DNA of 64,000 nucleotides from Margaritifera margaritifera (GCA_029931535.1 JAQPZY010000848.1:248001-312000); one strand, 5' to 3'. Shown: positions 1 through 12,521, numbered from the stretch's first letter. Notes: generated by a model from the sequence alone, not told the origin. Program-made: numbers and translations.

Positions 1-231
1 ACCCTAAAAAATCATAATTAATTAAATGTGTTATATTTATTTTTACATAAAACTTCATATTTTTCATCAAACCTTTAAATTTGTGTACAAAAATGTTCGA
101 ATGAGAAGACAGGTTTGCAGAAGAGCTCAAAAATATTGACACATTTAAAAAAAAAAAAAAAAGAGTAAGAGAAACAAATCATATACAGTTAAGCTGGTTT
201 TTTTTTTTTTTTTTTTTTATTAATTCAGCTG
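1..231. other. A/T-rich edge sequence
   Basis: Low-complexity AT-rich DNA with a poly-A run near 147-163 and a poly-T run near 200-219. No coding signal is seen. The T run directly precedes the dispersed repeat that starts near 232. Confidence 0.5.
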
Positions 232-2297
232 GTTGTTAGGCCAAGTGAGCTTATGGTAGGGCTCTGTGTCCATGTGTCATCCGTCATACATCATCCATCC
301 ATCAACAATTGCTTGTTACTACTCTGAAGTCCATATTTATGATCTGATTTCAATCAAACTTGGTATATGGGTTTATATCATAAAAATTTCAGATGGGTTC
401 AATAATGAGTGAGATCAATGCATATTAACGAGGTGATCTTGCGTTGGATTGGTTAATCTTGTGACCACTCTGGAGGCCCATATTTCGGGTTGATCCAATT
501 TTGATCAAGCTTGGAGTATATACTTATATCATTTAAGATCTCAGACAAGTTTGATAATGAGTGAGATCACGCATGTTAATGAGGTGATCTTGCATGTAAA
601 TGGCTGAACTTTTAACCACTCTGGATGCCACATTTCTGATCCAGCTTTGAATTAAACTTGTAATATATCCATATATTATTAAGATCACAGATGAGTTTGA
701 TAATGAGTCAGATCCATGTAATTATGTGATCTTGCATCTGAATGGCTGAACTTGTTACCCCTCCGGAAGTCATATTTTTGATCTGATTTTCATCAAACTG
801 GAAATACGGGGTTATATCATCAAGCTCTTGGATGGGTTCAGTAATGAGCAAGATCCATGTATATTACTGCGGTAATCTTGCATCTGATTGGCTGAGCTTA
901 TTACCAGTCTGGAGTGCCTATTTCTGATTCGATTTGGATCATATTTGGAATACATGCATATATCATATATCATCAACATCTTGGATAAGTTCAATTATGA
1001 GTGAAATGAACTCATATTAATGTGGTGATTTTGCATCTGATTGGCCAGCATGTTGCCACTCTGGAAGTCATATTTCTGACCTGATTTTGATCAAACTTGA
1101 AATATGGGCTTATATCACCAAGATATTGGATGAGTTAGATAATGAGTGAGATCCATGCATATTAATGATATAACCTTGCATCTGATTGGTTGATATTTTT
1201 CCCACTCTGGAAGCTATATTTGTGATCTGATTATGCAGAGGTGCTGTAAAATGCTACTACATAAATAAACACCAAACATGGAATGCATCCTTATATCATA
1301 AACATGTTGGACAATTTCAATAATAAGCAAGATCCATACATATTAATGAGGTGATGTTGCATTTGATTGACCAAGCTTATTATCACTCTGAAATCCATAA
1401 TTCTGATCTGAGTTTGGCTTACATCATCAAGATATATAAAGTTTTTTATTATGACCAAGATCAATGCATATTAATGAGGTGATCTTACATATGATCGGCT
1501 GAGCTTCTTACCATTGAGAAACTGTCTTTATGACTCCAGTTTCATCAGACTTGGTAAATAGACTTATATCATCAATATATGGGATGATTTGTATTGTTAC
1601 TGAGACCTACGCATATATTTATGAGATGGTCTAGCATCTCATATGGAAATTCTTTTCTTTACCACTGTAGAAACTATATCTTTTGTATAGGATTTTGATC
1701 AAACTTGGCAAACAGGTCTATGTCATCAAGATCTTGGTTGAGTATGATTATGAGTGAAATTTATGCATATTATTTGGTGTGACCTTGCATGTGATTGTCT
1801 GAGCTTGTCAGCAAACTAGCACCTTTATTTCAGATCAGATTTTGATAAAACTTGTTATGTAGTCTAATATTTTAAAGATGTATCTGATTGTCTGAGCTTG
1901 TTACAGCTCTTGAGACCGAATTCCAGTTCTAGTTTGCTCCACCTTAAGCTTATATTATCATTGTCATAGACAGGTTATATAATAAGTGAGATCAGCACAT
2001 ATTAATGAGATACCTCCCATCTGATTGGACGAGCTTATTACCTCTGTAGATATTCAGACTATATTTTGTATCCAGTTTTTATAAAACTCAATAAATGGGT
2101 TTATATCATCAAGATCTTTGATTAAATATGCCAATATCTTTTGAACAAATGTTTATCAAGATGTAGTAAAATAAGTCAAGTCAGCATGAGATAAACCTTG
2201 ATAGATAGTAGTGTTGTTACAGTACTACATAAGCCTGTTTAGTGAAATGGTCAACTGTTAAGTTAGATAAATCAGGTGAGCAATATCAGGCCTACTT
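232..2297 (+). repeat. dispersed repeat family A, long copy (about 12 internal units)
   Basis: Begins GGCCAAGTGAGCTTATGGTA, a start I associate with a common molluscan repeat, and ends near the block AGTGAAATGGTCAACTGTTA. Inside are about a dozen degenerate units of roughly 150 bp with recurring blocks: AATGAGTGAGATC (near 402, 555, 840, 993, 1137), ATGCATATTAATGAGGTGAT, CTTGCATCTGATTGGCTGAG and TGATCAAACTTGG. The same head and tail bracket a shorter copy at 62489-63130, so the internal unit number varies. No protein is recognisable. Confidence 0.75.
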
Positions 2298-2626
2298 GTG
2301 CCTCATGTCTTTGAATTATTTTTTTACCTCATATTTTGATGTTTTGTATTTAAATCAAGAAAAGAAGTTCACGTCTCAAATGGCTTCGAAACAAATACTA
2401 ATGTATGAGTTACATACATCAAACACCCAGCGTATAGTTTGCAAAGTATGTGTATAATCATTTCTCATATGAAAAACATAAACATTTGTTAAGCTTGCAT
2501 AAGAATTTAATTGAGGCATCAAATAATGTAACAGGAGATTACAGGAAATAAAAGAAATAATCACCATTTATAATCATGTAGAAAGGCCTTTGATCATCTC
2601 ATTTTGAAAGGGTAATTATTTTGTTA

Positions 2627-3973
2627 GCATAAGTTTGTCATCGCTACTTCACCTAGGAGGATTGCCATGAAACTTTACACACACACATTCATTCCATGGT
2701 CTAAAGGTGCTGCTCAGACATCCAATATGGCCACCACAGCAGCCATCTTGTAAATCTTTTTAATTTCTATTTCTCCTGAATGGATAGTCATATTAACATG
2801 TGGTATTCACTAAAAGACTTCTTATGATGTCTGGATGGTCCTAAATGGACATTAGTGCTAATCTGACATCCAATATTTTTGGCATGGCAGCCATCTTGAA
2901 AATCTTGTTATTGTTACTCCTCCTAAAACAAAAGTCATATTGACATGGGGTTTTCACCAGAAGGCTTCTTATCATGTCTAGTTGGTCTGAAATGAGGATG
3001 GTTTCATTCAGACATCCAATATGGCTGCTGCAGTGGCCATCTAGAAAATCTTTGCATCGCTACTCCTTCTGAATGGATGGTCATATCAACAAGGGGTTTA
3101 CACTAAAAGAGTTTTTATGATGTCTAGTTGGTCCTGAATGGTGACATCCAATATGGCCACCATAACAGCTATCTTCAAAATCTTGTTATTGTTACTCCTG
3201 AATGGAAAGTGATATCTGCATGGGGTTTACACCAGAAGACTTGTGATATCTAGTTCATCCTAAATTAAACTGGTGCCACCAAGACATCCAGTATGACTAC
3301 CACAGTGGCTTTCTTGAAAATCTTGTTATAGCTACTCCACCTGAATGGATGGTCATATCAACATGGGGCTTGCACTATAAGACTTCTTATGATGTCTAAT
3401 TGGTCCTAGATGAAAATGGTACCAATCTCACATCCAATATGGCTATCACAGCAGTCACCTTGAAAATCTTGTTATTGCTACTCACGTCAACATGGGATTT
3501 TCAACGGAAGACTTCTTATGGTGTCTAGTTGGTCTTAAATAAAAATTGTGTTGATCTGATATCCAATATATCCACCATAATGGCCATCTTGAAAATGTTA
3601 TCGCTAATCCTCCTAGATGGAAAGTCATATTGAAATTGAGTTTTCAACAGAAGACTTCTTATGGTGTCTAGTTAGTCCTAAATGAAAATGATGCTGATCT
3701 AATATCCAGTATGGCCACATGACAGCCATCTTGAAAATCTTGTTCTTGTTATTTCTTCAGAATTGATGGTCACATCAACATAGGGTTTTCACCAAAAGAC
3801 TTCTTATGATATCTGGTTGGTCCTAAATGAAAATGGTGCCCTGCAGACATCTGATATGGCTGCATAATGAATAGATTGAAAATCTTGTCTCAAATTTTCT
3901 GTATGAATGGTCATATCCTGATTTCCTAGCTATTCTTTTTGGACACTTGAGCATCAGCCCCTTTGAAGGACTC
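2627..3973 (+). repeat. repeat family B, copy 1, inserted with TTGTTA duplication
   Basis: About nine degenerate units of roughly 140 bp, each with GCCATCTTGAAAATCTTGTT, a 'TGGATGGTCATATCAACATG' block, TTTTCACTAAAAGACTTCTT and ATGTCTAGTTGGTCCTAAAT. Compared with the uninterrupted sister near 56560, the flanking pogo sequence is cut exactly here, and TTGTTA is present on both sides (2621-2626 and 3974-3979). This looks like a target-site duplication. The 5' head found on other copies is truncated. Confidence 0.65.
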
Positions 3974-5087
3974 TTGTTAACTGAGAATCTACCCATATTC
4001 TTCGATCCATCCTTTTATTGTTATCTTTATAGGCGATAACAAGTAACGATTAATGAATGTGATTTTTTTGTTGTCATTACAATGTCTACTGCTGTTTATT
4101 AACAGCTTGACAGTGGTCTTACAGCACATAATCCTTAATCAGTATCATTAATGAGTACCCTTTAATAACTTTGTCACTTTCACAAAGCACCACATGCATT
4201 TTAAAACAAGTTTGGAAGCCATTTGATGTTTTCTTATTCAGTAAAAATTAAATATCACTACATGTCAAAGTAAGACCATAAACCATTGGTGAAGTAGTCT
4301 TGTTCTTTCATTATAGCCTCACTAATTTGATTCCATCTTTGGGCCCATTGCACCAATCTGGCCTTGACTAAAATTACATGGACAGTAAATTCACTGACAA
4401 ATCCATTGATAAAGTTCTTGGTTTCCTTCCTTAAACAGTATTGTTAATGAGTGCCCTTTACTAAGTCCATTACTGTCACAAAGCACCACAGCAGAGCTTT
4501 CGCATTTTCAAACAAGACTTGACGTTTTCTTATAAAATAAAATTTGTATTGAGAATCTACCCTTATTCTTCAATCCACCCTTCTATAGTTATCTTTATCT
4601 GCGAGAACGAAGAATTAGTGATGCATGTGATCACTTGTCTTCGCAATATCTGCTGCTGCTTGGACAATGGTCTTTACAGCTCAGAGACATTTACATTTCT
4701 CTATGGATAACCTAATTTCCCTTCTGATTGCCGCACTAATTTGATTTCATCTGTGGGAATCTTGACCTCAATCAGGCCTTGACTAGAAATATTTTGACAG
4801 TAAATTTAGTTTCCACCAAAGCTCTGTATTTAATAACCATAGCCATGTGGTTCTTGGTATAATGTGACAATGTCTTTCATAGATAAAACAAGAATGAACC
4901 GTTTCATCAGAGGTGTTCATTAACAGTGGTAGTGCATTGTATATAAGGAAGTTGTCAGGTAACGGAACAATACAAATTACTGTCGCCACATAACCTCTCT
5001 CTCTTCAACAGCTATAAAGAAATACTGCTCTGAATACATATGATCTTACACACCAACACAATGTTGTTTCATCCATTTCTCTCTCTT

Positions 5088-5090
<3 letters not shown>

Positions 5091-5136
<46 letters not shown>
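5091..5136. repeat. (CA)23 microsatellite
   Basis: Perfect CA dinucleotide array inside the pogo remnant, followed by a shorter (TC)n tract at about 5361-5379. The open frames seen on both strands here are simple TH/CV repeats and not genes. Confidence 0.95.
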
Positions 5137-5137
<1 letters not shown>

Positions 5138-5595
5138 TCACTAATAACAAACAAGTCTTTTTGAGTTCTTTTATTTTTTATTGTAATTTGGTTAATGAGG
5201 TTACTGTTACCATAAGAATACAAGTTGCACATAACTTTGACCATCTTAATCACATTGCCAACAGAACACACCATAACAATTACAAGGAAATACCACTCTG
5301 AATGCACATGATCTTACATACAGACACAACGTTATTGTTTCATCTGTCCCTCTCTCACTATCTCTCTCTCTCTCTCTCTTTCATGCAGAAAATGAGACAG
5401 CAATTGTATTTTTTTTTATGACATTAGTACTGTTAGGTCAGCAAGTATCATAGGTCACGTAGATCTTTTGGGGGGTCTGATCCCTTCATTTTTTTGTACA
5501 CAGTCAGTACTCCAAATAATATTTTGCATATAATGATTCATACTGTGAAAAGAAGAATTATTTTTTGCGTACGAAAAATTACATGAATTACGGTA

Positions 5596-7380
5596 CTTGT
5601 ATTTTCAGTTTAGATTCTTTTGGCTGCATACAGCTTGTTTATTTTTGTTCTTGTCATTGGATGATTTTATTCTTTTACATATATGTATGATGTTGATAGA
5701 TGTTCCTTATTTAATTATGAATTAAAATCTTGCCCTAAAAGTCCTTCTTGATTTCTGTTTATTCTGCTTACATAAGTATGCCTTTCATTTGCATTTTGTG
5801 CCCTTTATGTTGCAAATGCACTTTCTTGTCTCACTAATAAGAAACAATTACTAGAAGGAATTTGTTTTAGAAAGAAAAGATATATGTCTGTCCACCTTTC
5901 CTACCATGTCCTTCAGTTTACACAAAGTATTGCATTCTGACCTTGAGTTGATTCTCTGCTGTTTCCAGTTGACTGTATGCTATATACAAGTCAATAGAAT
6001 AAACAGTCTTCAGATAAACAGATGAGAATTGGAACATCTCCATATTAGCAAGAACAGAATGTCCATATAATTGTTTTTCCCCTCTATTAGCAAATGATAA
6101 GACATTAGTATCACTTATCCAGTAGTAATGTTGGCAGTGGTGGTACATCAATGTTGTTGATGGTCGTAGCAACAGTGTTTACAATGGTGGTAGCAGCTGT
6201 GTTAAAGGCAGCATTGTTGGTGACTGGCTGTGTTGGCAGCAGCATCAACATCAAAATTCCTGGATAAAGTTTTGTGTCACAGGTTTTGTAGGTCTGATAC
6301 ACTGGTGTTTGACCATAGCAAGGGTTACATGTGAGACTGTGTTCTGTAGAAATCTTGTTCAGGATTGCAGATTCTTCATTTAGTCCACTTCTTCCAATGT
6401 TGAAGTATTATAGTATCAGAGTCATATTTAATAAACATTAATCATTCTGAAAGTATTTGTGTTTAAGACCATTTCTTTGTAAAAAAAATTCCTATTTCTT
6501 TGTACAAATATGAATCAGTTCAAATCAACAAAACTGATGTAATCTGCATCATAGCTCATCATTATTCTTGGTGCAAGTTCATGTACTTGTATTTAAGAAA
6601 CTATTCATGGGTTGACATTATTGTTTGTGTGCATGTTGACAAACATCGACAAAATCATCTTCCCTAGCCAAGAGTTGTCAATCCACTTTGTTCCACATTG
6701 ACCCTGGTGCAGCTAGACAAAACAGTGTTTTGAGCAAGTGCCTTCTTGCAGATAAAATAGTTGTGTCCCATAGCAAGCGAAATCAATTGACCAATGAGAG
6801 AGCTTGTTTCATATGTTTGGTAATAAATACAGTTACTTCCATGATGTCCACATGTTTTGATTTGAAAGAAAAATTTGTGAGCAGTTTAAAATGGAGAAAC
6901 TGACATGTGTCATCGGCAGAGGCTGCCATAATTATTTCCAACTGTGTTTCTGTGTAAATACAGCACACAGTTTGATTGGATCAGTTTCTTTCAGCTGCAT
7001 CCAATTAGGGGAGCAGTAGATACTGTTTCAGCAAGCTACATATGCCAAAGGTTGATATGGAACAAAGTGGATATACAACCGTTGGCTAGCAAAGATGGAA
7101 CAAGTTCAAATCAAAGAAAACTGAAGACTTGTTTTTTTTGTATCATTTATTGACAAAATTAAAGCCTGACTCTTGTTGTTCCATTTAGTTTAACTTAAAT
7201 AACTGTACAGCACCAAAACAGTGTCATTACAGGAGTGCAGTGTCCAGACCTTTAGCCTCTGATTTTAAATAGTTTATTGCAAGTTCCCAGATCTTAGAAA
7301 TAGTAATGTACATTTCAGCTAAAAACAAAAAATGTAGAGAGCGATATTTTAAAACTAATTCAGTTTAATGAAGAATTGAC
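5596..7380. other. non-coding stretch, EXOC4 upstream intron or flank
   Basis: No exon, TIR or tandem structure is convincing. A purine-skewed GTTGTTGATGGT-like patch near 6120-6250 is low complexity. A TTTCTTTCAG followed by an open 50-nt stretch at 6999 resembles a splice acceptor, but its peptide does not match Sec8. Confidence 0.4.
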
Positions 7381-7382
7381 CT

Positions 7383-7558
7383 TTGTATAGCTTATCACAT
7401 AATATAAATTCTCTATTTACCATCATTTGTATAGCTTATCACATAATATAAATTCTCTGTTTATCATCCTTGGTATAATTTGTCACATAATATAAATTCT
7501 CTGTTTACCATCCTTGGTATAATTTGTCACATAATATAAATTCTCTGTTTACCACCAG
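7383..7558. repeat. 44-bp tandem repeat, 4 copies
   Basis: The block CACATAATATAAATTCTCTG recurs at 7396, 7440, 7484 and 7528, an exact 44-bp spacing, with a few substitutions between the first two and last two copies (ATAGCTTAT versus ATAATTTGT). This pattern suggests duplication of a two-unit block. Confidence 0.9.
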
Positions 7559-8358
7559 TTCAATAATTAGATATGTACTTTTGCATATATATTGTGATAG
7601 GTCATTACCATCTTTCCATCTGTCCAATGTCTGTGTGTCATTTAGTTTGTAATCCTTGTAACTTAAAATTAGTCCCTACTGATGACTTAGGAATGGTGTC
7701 CAGTTGTACAAGGATGAGCAGATGAAAATGAAGGTTTTAGATCTGGATGCAGCTCCTGGGCTGGGCATAGGTGGATGGTTAAGGGGAAAAAAAGGGAATC
7801 ATTTATATGGCTTCCATCATAGTTCTTCATTTACAACCACAAAATATAGTGTGGCTGTCATCTAAGTATGAATCTGAAGGATTTCTTTTGCATTTTAAAG
7901 CAAGGATTCTCAAATACCTTTTGTATGTAAGATCAAAATGATGCAGATTGTTTCATCTTTCTTTGAGTTATATTATTGATATGAGAGAGAGCAATGAACA
8001 ATTTTGACAATTGCATCTGTATAAGTGGAAAATTTATGAATGGAAATGTCCTTATATAAAACTCAATACAAAATGTTCTGAAATGTGTATTTTTCCCAAA
8101 GAATTGTCTGATTTGTTTTCTTCCTGAGGCATCTTCATCACATTATATAGATGTGTCTTTAGTGTACACCCTTTGTTGTATTAGTACTCATTTTGATTGG
8201 CATGTTATTGAGCTTACTTTCGTCATGCTTTTGTTGTTCTACCATCTTGTATTAAAATCCTACTGTAACAGTCATATAGTTTTGCATATTAGCATTACTT
8301 TTCCATGTTTCTGACACTTATTAAAAGCATAAGTTTAGCTGGTTTTATTGAATCCTGT
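7559..8358. other. non-coding stretch with no recognised feature
   Basis: AT-rich intron-like DNA. Neither a gene nor a repeat family could be recognised. Confidence 0.35.
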
Positions 8359-9425
8359 CAGCGGCTTCACAAATCCACTTGCCCAATACGTGGGACAAGC
8401 ACAAATTTGACTCAGGCAAGCTCAAGTTTGCAAGGTACTTGCCTGTGGGCAAGTCAGAAAATTGAAAGTGAGAGAGGTTGTGTTCAGTTCATAATGCTTG
8501 ATGTTCTGCAAGTTTTATACTCCATGATCTCACCACAGTATATTCATGTATATCAGCACCTTTATTTAGCATTTATATGTACTGTATTCTTCCATTACAT
8601 AACTGCCAACAGTTTCTTTCGATCCTTTATTTCACATGATATACTGTTTCGCATTTCCATTTTGTAGTCAGTATGAAGGTCAGTCTCGCACAGACATAAT
8701 ATTATTATTTACTATTTGCAAGATTTGACAAATAAGGAATAAGTTATCAGTTACATTTTTTAATAGTAATATTTGTATATGTACTGGATTCACCAACTAT
8801 CAAGTCATAACTGAGTCACGGCCATTTTGTGAGCTCTGATATGTGCCAAGCATGCCGACTCAAAAAAATCAGCTTGTCAGAGATTGTTTTCATGCATGTC
8901 GCTGATTTCAAGGTGAATAAGGGATAATTGTTAATAATATAACCTGTGAGATTTCTTTAACAGGTGTGTTTGGAAATAAAAGGCACATGTCTCAAATGAT
9001 TAGTCACCTGGATTTTCCTAAAAGTGCAATCTATGTACTGAAAATCTTACACCCCCAATTGTTTATCTACTGTTTACAGGATAATTACAGGATACCGATA
9101 CATAACTTACTGTTTGCCAAATAATTAAATGGATAAAATAAATGTTTTCAAGTAATTACATAAACATCTCTGTCTCTCTCTTAAAAATCTAGCTATTTCC
9201 AAAACCTTTATCTACCTGTCCATTTATATGTCTGTCTGTACACATGTATATGAGTCTTTGCTTTTCTAACTATATATGTATTCTAATCCTTCCTTTTCTT
9301 CTCATCTACATATCTATCTACATGTACTATTTACATAAATCTTTTTTTATAACTTTCATTATCAGCATATTGTTGCAAGGTGCAAACAAAAATAAAAGCA
9401 AACAAAAGTTCTTTATTTGAGTTTC
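8359..9425 (+). mobile_element. hAT-like non-autonomous element, copy 1 (3' truncated)
   Basis: Starts CAGCGGCTTCACAAATCC, a mutated form of the CAGGGATTCACAAATCC end at 30613, and carries the same internal order: CCACTTGCCC, GGCAAGTC, CTCCATGATCTCACCACAGT, the ACAGGTGTGTTTGGAAATAA block at about 8961, and CTATCTACATGTACTATTTA near 9315. The similarity fades after about 9425 and no right TIR is visible. No coding sequence is seen. Confidence 0.65.
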
Positions 9426-9719
9426 TTTTGCAGCCATGAAATTAAATGTATGACAGAAGTAGGAGTGACAATAGAAGCATAAATTTTACCATGCTTTGAT
9501 TACATGATTGCTTTGAAATATGGCTGGAAAATAATGCTTATACACTGGATTGCATTATAAATGCTGATATATTGTATTTCAGCACTGCAAGAAATGTACA
9601 TCACACTATGCATGTGTTACTTTTCCTGCTCAGTTATCCACTTTTTTTATTCTCAACATGCTTCAAAATAGTGTAAAGCTCTTCTGGTGAGAAAATATGA
9701 TGATACATTTGTATACAAA

Positions 9720-10062
9720 CACACCTATAAGGTGGAGCATATCATGTTATGATATTGTCTGTCTGTCCATCCATCCATTGTTCCTTATTTTATTTCTGCA
9801 TAATAACTTGAGTTTTACACCAGCCACCATTACCATACTTTGTAAGTAGCTTGGATATTGGGCAAGGAACAAATGTATTAATTTCAGGTTCAAAGATCAC
9901 AGTGTCTGAAAGAAGGAAAAATTGTTTCCACACAATAACTTTTATACCAGATACCTTGACTAAACTTGTAAATGGCTTGCATTTGAGATAAGAAAGATGC
10001 CTATTGATTTTGGGTTCAAAATGTCAAAGGTCAAGGTACCACTGACTATAAGATTTCTTTAT
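9720..10062 (+). repeat. repeat family E, left part (split by hAT insertion)
   Basis: Starts AAGGTGGAGCATATCATGTT and contains units with TTGACTAAACTTGTAAATGG, CTTGCATTTGAGA and GGTTCAAAATGTCAAAGGTC. The next units resume at 11901 after the 1.8-kb hAT element, showing that the element entered an existing repeat. Confidence 0.65.
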
Positions 10063-10284
10063 CACCTCAGGGCTGAGCAAATTTTTTTTTCATTCACTTG
10101 TCCAGGACTAGTGGTTTTAGAAAAATCACTTGTCCCACCTACCTTTTCACTTGTCCCAAAATTGAAATCACTTGTCAAGACTTGATGAGATGTATGCACT
10201 TTAAGCCATAGAAATAACAAACGAAATAATGTACAATATTTATTTCTTGATAGAATTTAATTTTTCAAAAACATATATATTATA

Positions 10285-10904
10285 CATTTTGTTACATCAG
10301 AGGTTTTCAGTTTTCCATTGTCCAGATATCTTATATGCACTATTTCTTGCTCTGAGATGGTAGTGTCAGTACTTCCATCAGCAAAAATGGAACGGAATTT
10401 ACTGGAATTCAGACTTTCTAGGACCTCTCTCAAGACTTGATCAATTGATATAACAAAGTTTCTTGTCCTGAATCTGTTCTTATAATTAGCACCAACTTAA
10501 GCACTGTTCTTCTCCTGGAGAGCACACAGCATTTCCATATCAGAAAATATTTTTCCATAATGGGATAGGCTGTACGCTGTGTTAAAGAGAGCTGTCATTT
10601 ATTTCATTTCAGTCTCATTTAGTTTTGAAAGGGCCTCTCCTAGTGGAGTGTCAGCAACTCTAACTTCAAGCCAGGGATAACTATCAACCCAGTGCGGCTG
10701 AAAATTTATATGTATCTTAATAGTGTCATATTCAACATTTCTTGCTGCCACAGAGTCTGGCTTATATCTCTTTGGATAAACAGTTACCTCACACTTGGTG
10801 GCAGTCATACATTTTATCCCTCCACATTCACATGAATTCTCCTTCTCCGAATCTTCTTTATTAACTTCATTGCGGAAATAATTTAGTAAACTAATTTTAT
10901 CCAC
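10285..10904 (-). pseudogene. ZNF862/KIAA1586-type hAT transposase relative, fragment with stops
   Basis: Read on the minus strand, the fragment starts MDKISLLNYFRNE and runs through a Cys-containing stretch (SCECGGIKC). It then continues past an in-frame TAA (about 10598) into ALFNTAYSLSHYGKIFSD and LCALQEKNSA, then a second TAA, then RSIFADGSTDTTISEQEIVH. The ALQEKN and FADGSTD..EQEIV blocks are, from memory, hallmarks of the ZNF862/KIAA1586-like proteins common in invertebrates, which derive from hAT transposases. The C-terminal part is missing. Two stop codons and truncation make it a pseudogene. It lies inside a hAT element with matching ends, so it is probably that element's own decayed transposase. 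Confidence 0.75.
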
Positions 10905-11524
10905 ATTGTAAATATCACCTTGCTTGATAAGTACAACTGTACTTCTGAAGTGATCATAACATACATCTTATGAACAGAGACAGCTCCTTAATTAACACAA
11001 TTCACTCGTGTTTTTGTGTGTGCTTCAAATGCAATATCAGACGTGGAAGTTAATCCTCTGTATAATCAATTATAAATGAAAGATTCATCACTGCAATTTC
11101 ATCAGTTCATAAAGGGAACCATCACTAATGTCAGTAAAGTGCCTTTCAATAATTTAATTGGATTGACTTGCTGGATTAAAATCGAAGGGTATGATGTTTG
11201 TGAAGATCCCATTTGAGTAAACACAATGCAACAAAGCCATTTAAAACACCGCTAATTATTAATACTGGCTTTTTTTTGTTTCACATGTTTTGATTGGCCA
11301 GTACATTGGTCGCTTAGCCCAATATGCAGTCAAGCGGTAATAGAACGTGGACATGTGCAACACTTACCAATGACCACCGGCAAGTGTAATACAGGATGTA
11401 AATAAATACCTGGAGAGTGGCAAAATCAAGCATTCAGTATACCCGGGGGCATGAATGTCCAGACAAAGGTAGATAACGTGATTGTGGCATGAAAATAAGC
11501 ACTTCCCAACTTTTTTCAAATAGG

Positions 11525-11781
11525 TTTGGTTTGGTTTGGTTTTATGGGTTTAACGCCATTTTTTCAGCACATGGTAGGATATACATGGCGGCTAGTATAT
11601 CTGGTGGAGGAAGAACCCAGGAAAATCCTGGAAGAACCACTGACCCATGGGAAGCTACTGGCAAGCTTTCTCACATAACCACATTGGCCAACCCCAAGAC
11701 CAGAAGCCACGCGGACAGAGGTGAGATGGAAGTGATCGGTAAAGGCAACCGCCTTAGACCACTCAGCCACCCGGGGTCCCG
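11525..11781 (-). mobile_element. tRNA-derived SINE, 257 bp, with 12-bp target duplication
   Basis: On the minus strand the head reads CCCCGGGTGGCTGAGTGGTC followed by TAAGGCGG, like a tRNA-Leu 5' half, with an A box TGGCTGAGTGG; the B box is not clear. The tail reads AAATGGCGTTAAACCC then repeated AAACC units, a tail I associate with molluscan SINEs. TTTTCAAATAGG is duplicated on both sides (11513-11524, 11782-11793). The open frames crossing this segment on both strands are incidental. Confidence 0.85.
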
Positions 11782-11900
11782 TTTTCAAATAGGAAAAAAG
11801 CACTTGTCCAGTACTAGTGACTTGGAAAATGTTACTTGCCCGACTTTGAAAATGAATAGTCCGAGATGTTGGGCCATGGGATTTGCTCAGCCCTGCACCT

Positions 11901-12130
11901 ACTTGACTAAATTTTGTAGGCGGCTTGCATTTGAGACGAGGAAGACACCTATAGGTTTTGGGTTTAAAAGGTAAAAGGTCAAGGTCACTGACTGAAAGAA
12001 GAAAAATGGTTTCAAATTCTGTTGTTTTTTTTTGTTGACCTTGACCAAATTTTGTGGATGGCTATCATTTGAGACAAGGAAGACACCGACTGACATAGTT
12101 TTAAAAACAAAAAGAAAAACAAACACCAGA
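11901..12130 (+). repeat. repeat family E, right part
   Basis: Continuation of the repeat interrupted at 10062: CTTGACTAAATTTTGTAGGC, GGCTTGCATTTGAGACGAGG, and a second unit with TTGACCAAATTTTGTGGATG. No coding potential. Confidence 0.6.
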
Positions 12131-12521
12131 AATATGCAACCAGAATTCTTTATTTGTACAGAAAAAACGGGAACATAATCATGAAAGTGTCCTTATAGGC
12201 AAGCAAGGGTATAATGCAACTTAGTTTACCTAGACCACTTCCAACCAGCATTGAACTTGATGGGCACAATGAATACACAATCCTAGTGATAGAGATATTA
12301 ATTTTCTGGGCAACATATCTCGGGAAAATGTTTAATTTTTACGAGTACGTGAATTATCTGGACACAGAGAAAAGTCAATGTTTTCAATGTCTGGATATTT
12401 AGGTCAATGACAGTAATGTACCATTTTTGTTACTCTTGTTCTTTCTGTAACTTAGTTGTTTAAGTTTGTTGCCATGTAATTTACTGTAGCAAGCAAAGTG
12501 ATGTTCAAAGGAACCTCTCTC

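Larger units (their letters stand above)
2340..5595 (-). mobile_element. pogo-type element remnant, inverted, interrupted by family B
   Basis: The right boundary is a TIR-like end ACATGAATTACGG followed by TA (5594-5595), the reverse complement of the CCGTAATTCATGT type of end also seen at 32091 and, diverged, at 53756. The interior (2345-2626 and 3980-5590) aligns in reverse with 56250-58600 and with 33870-34200, for example the CATCAAATGGCTTC block and the AACAGCTGTAGATATTG block. The other terminus is missing near 2340. Family B DNA is inserted at 2627-3973. No transposase is left. Confidence 0.6.
10068..11895 (-). mobile_element. hAT-type transposon with perfect 15-bp TIRs and 5-bp duplication
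   Basis: The ends CAGGGCTGAGCAAAT (10068-10082) and its exact reverse complement (11881-11895) are flanked by CACCT on both sides (10063-10067, 11896-11900). CAGGG ends are typical of hAT elements; the usual duplication is 8 bp, but some hAT lineages make 5 bp. The motif CACTTGTCC is clustered just inside the left end (10095, 10127, 10148) and recurs at 11801. The imperfect 19-bp palindrome CACTTGTCCAGGACTAGTG lies at 10095 and, with one change, at 11801. The interior holds a broken hAT-related gene and a nested SINE. Confidence 0.85.

Noticed and set aside
5005..5307. Open frames rich in CVCV or HTHT
   Set aside because: They cross the (CA)23 array; composition comes entirely from the dinucleotide repeat.
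6975..7061. TTTCTTTCAG acceptor followed by an open segment, possible upstream EXOC4 exon
   Set aside because: The peptide LHPIRGAVDTVSASYICQR does not match the Sec8 region expected before exon a, and the donor is weak.
11489..11974. 161-codon open frame
   Set aside because: It runs across a SINE and the end of a hAT element; similarity is to non-coding repeat DNA.
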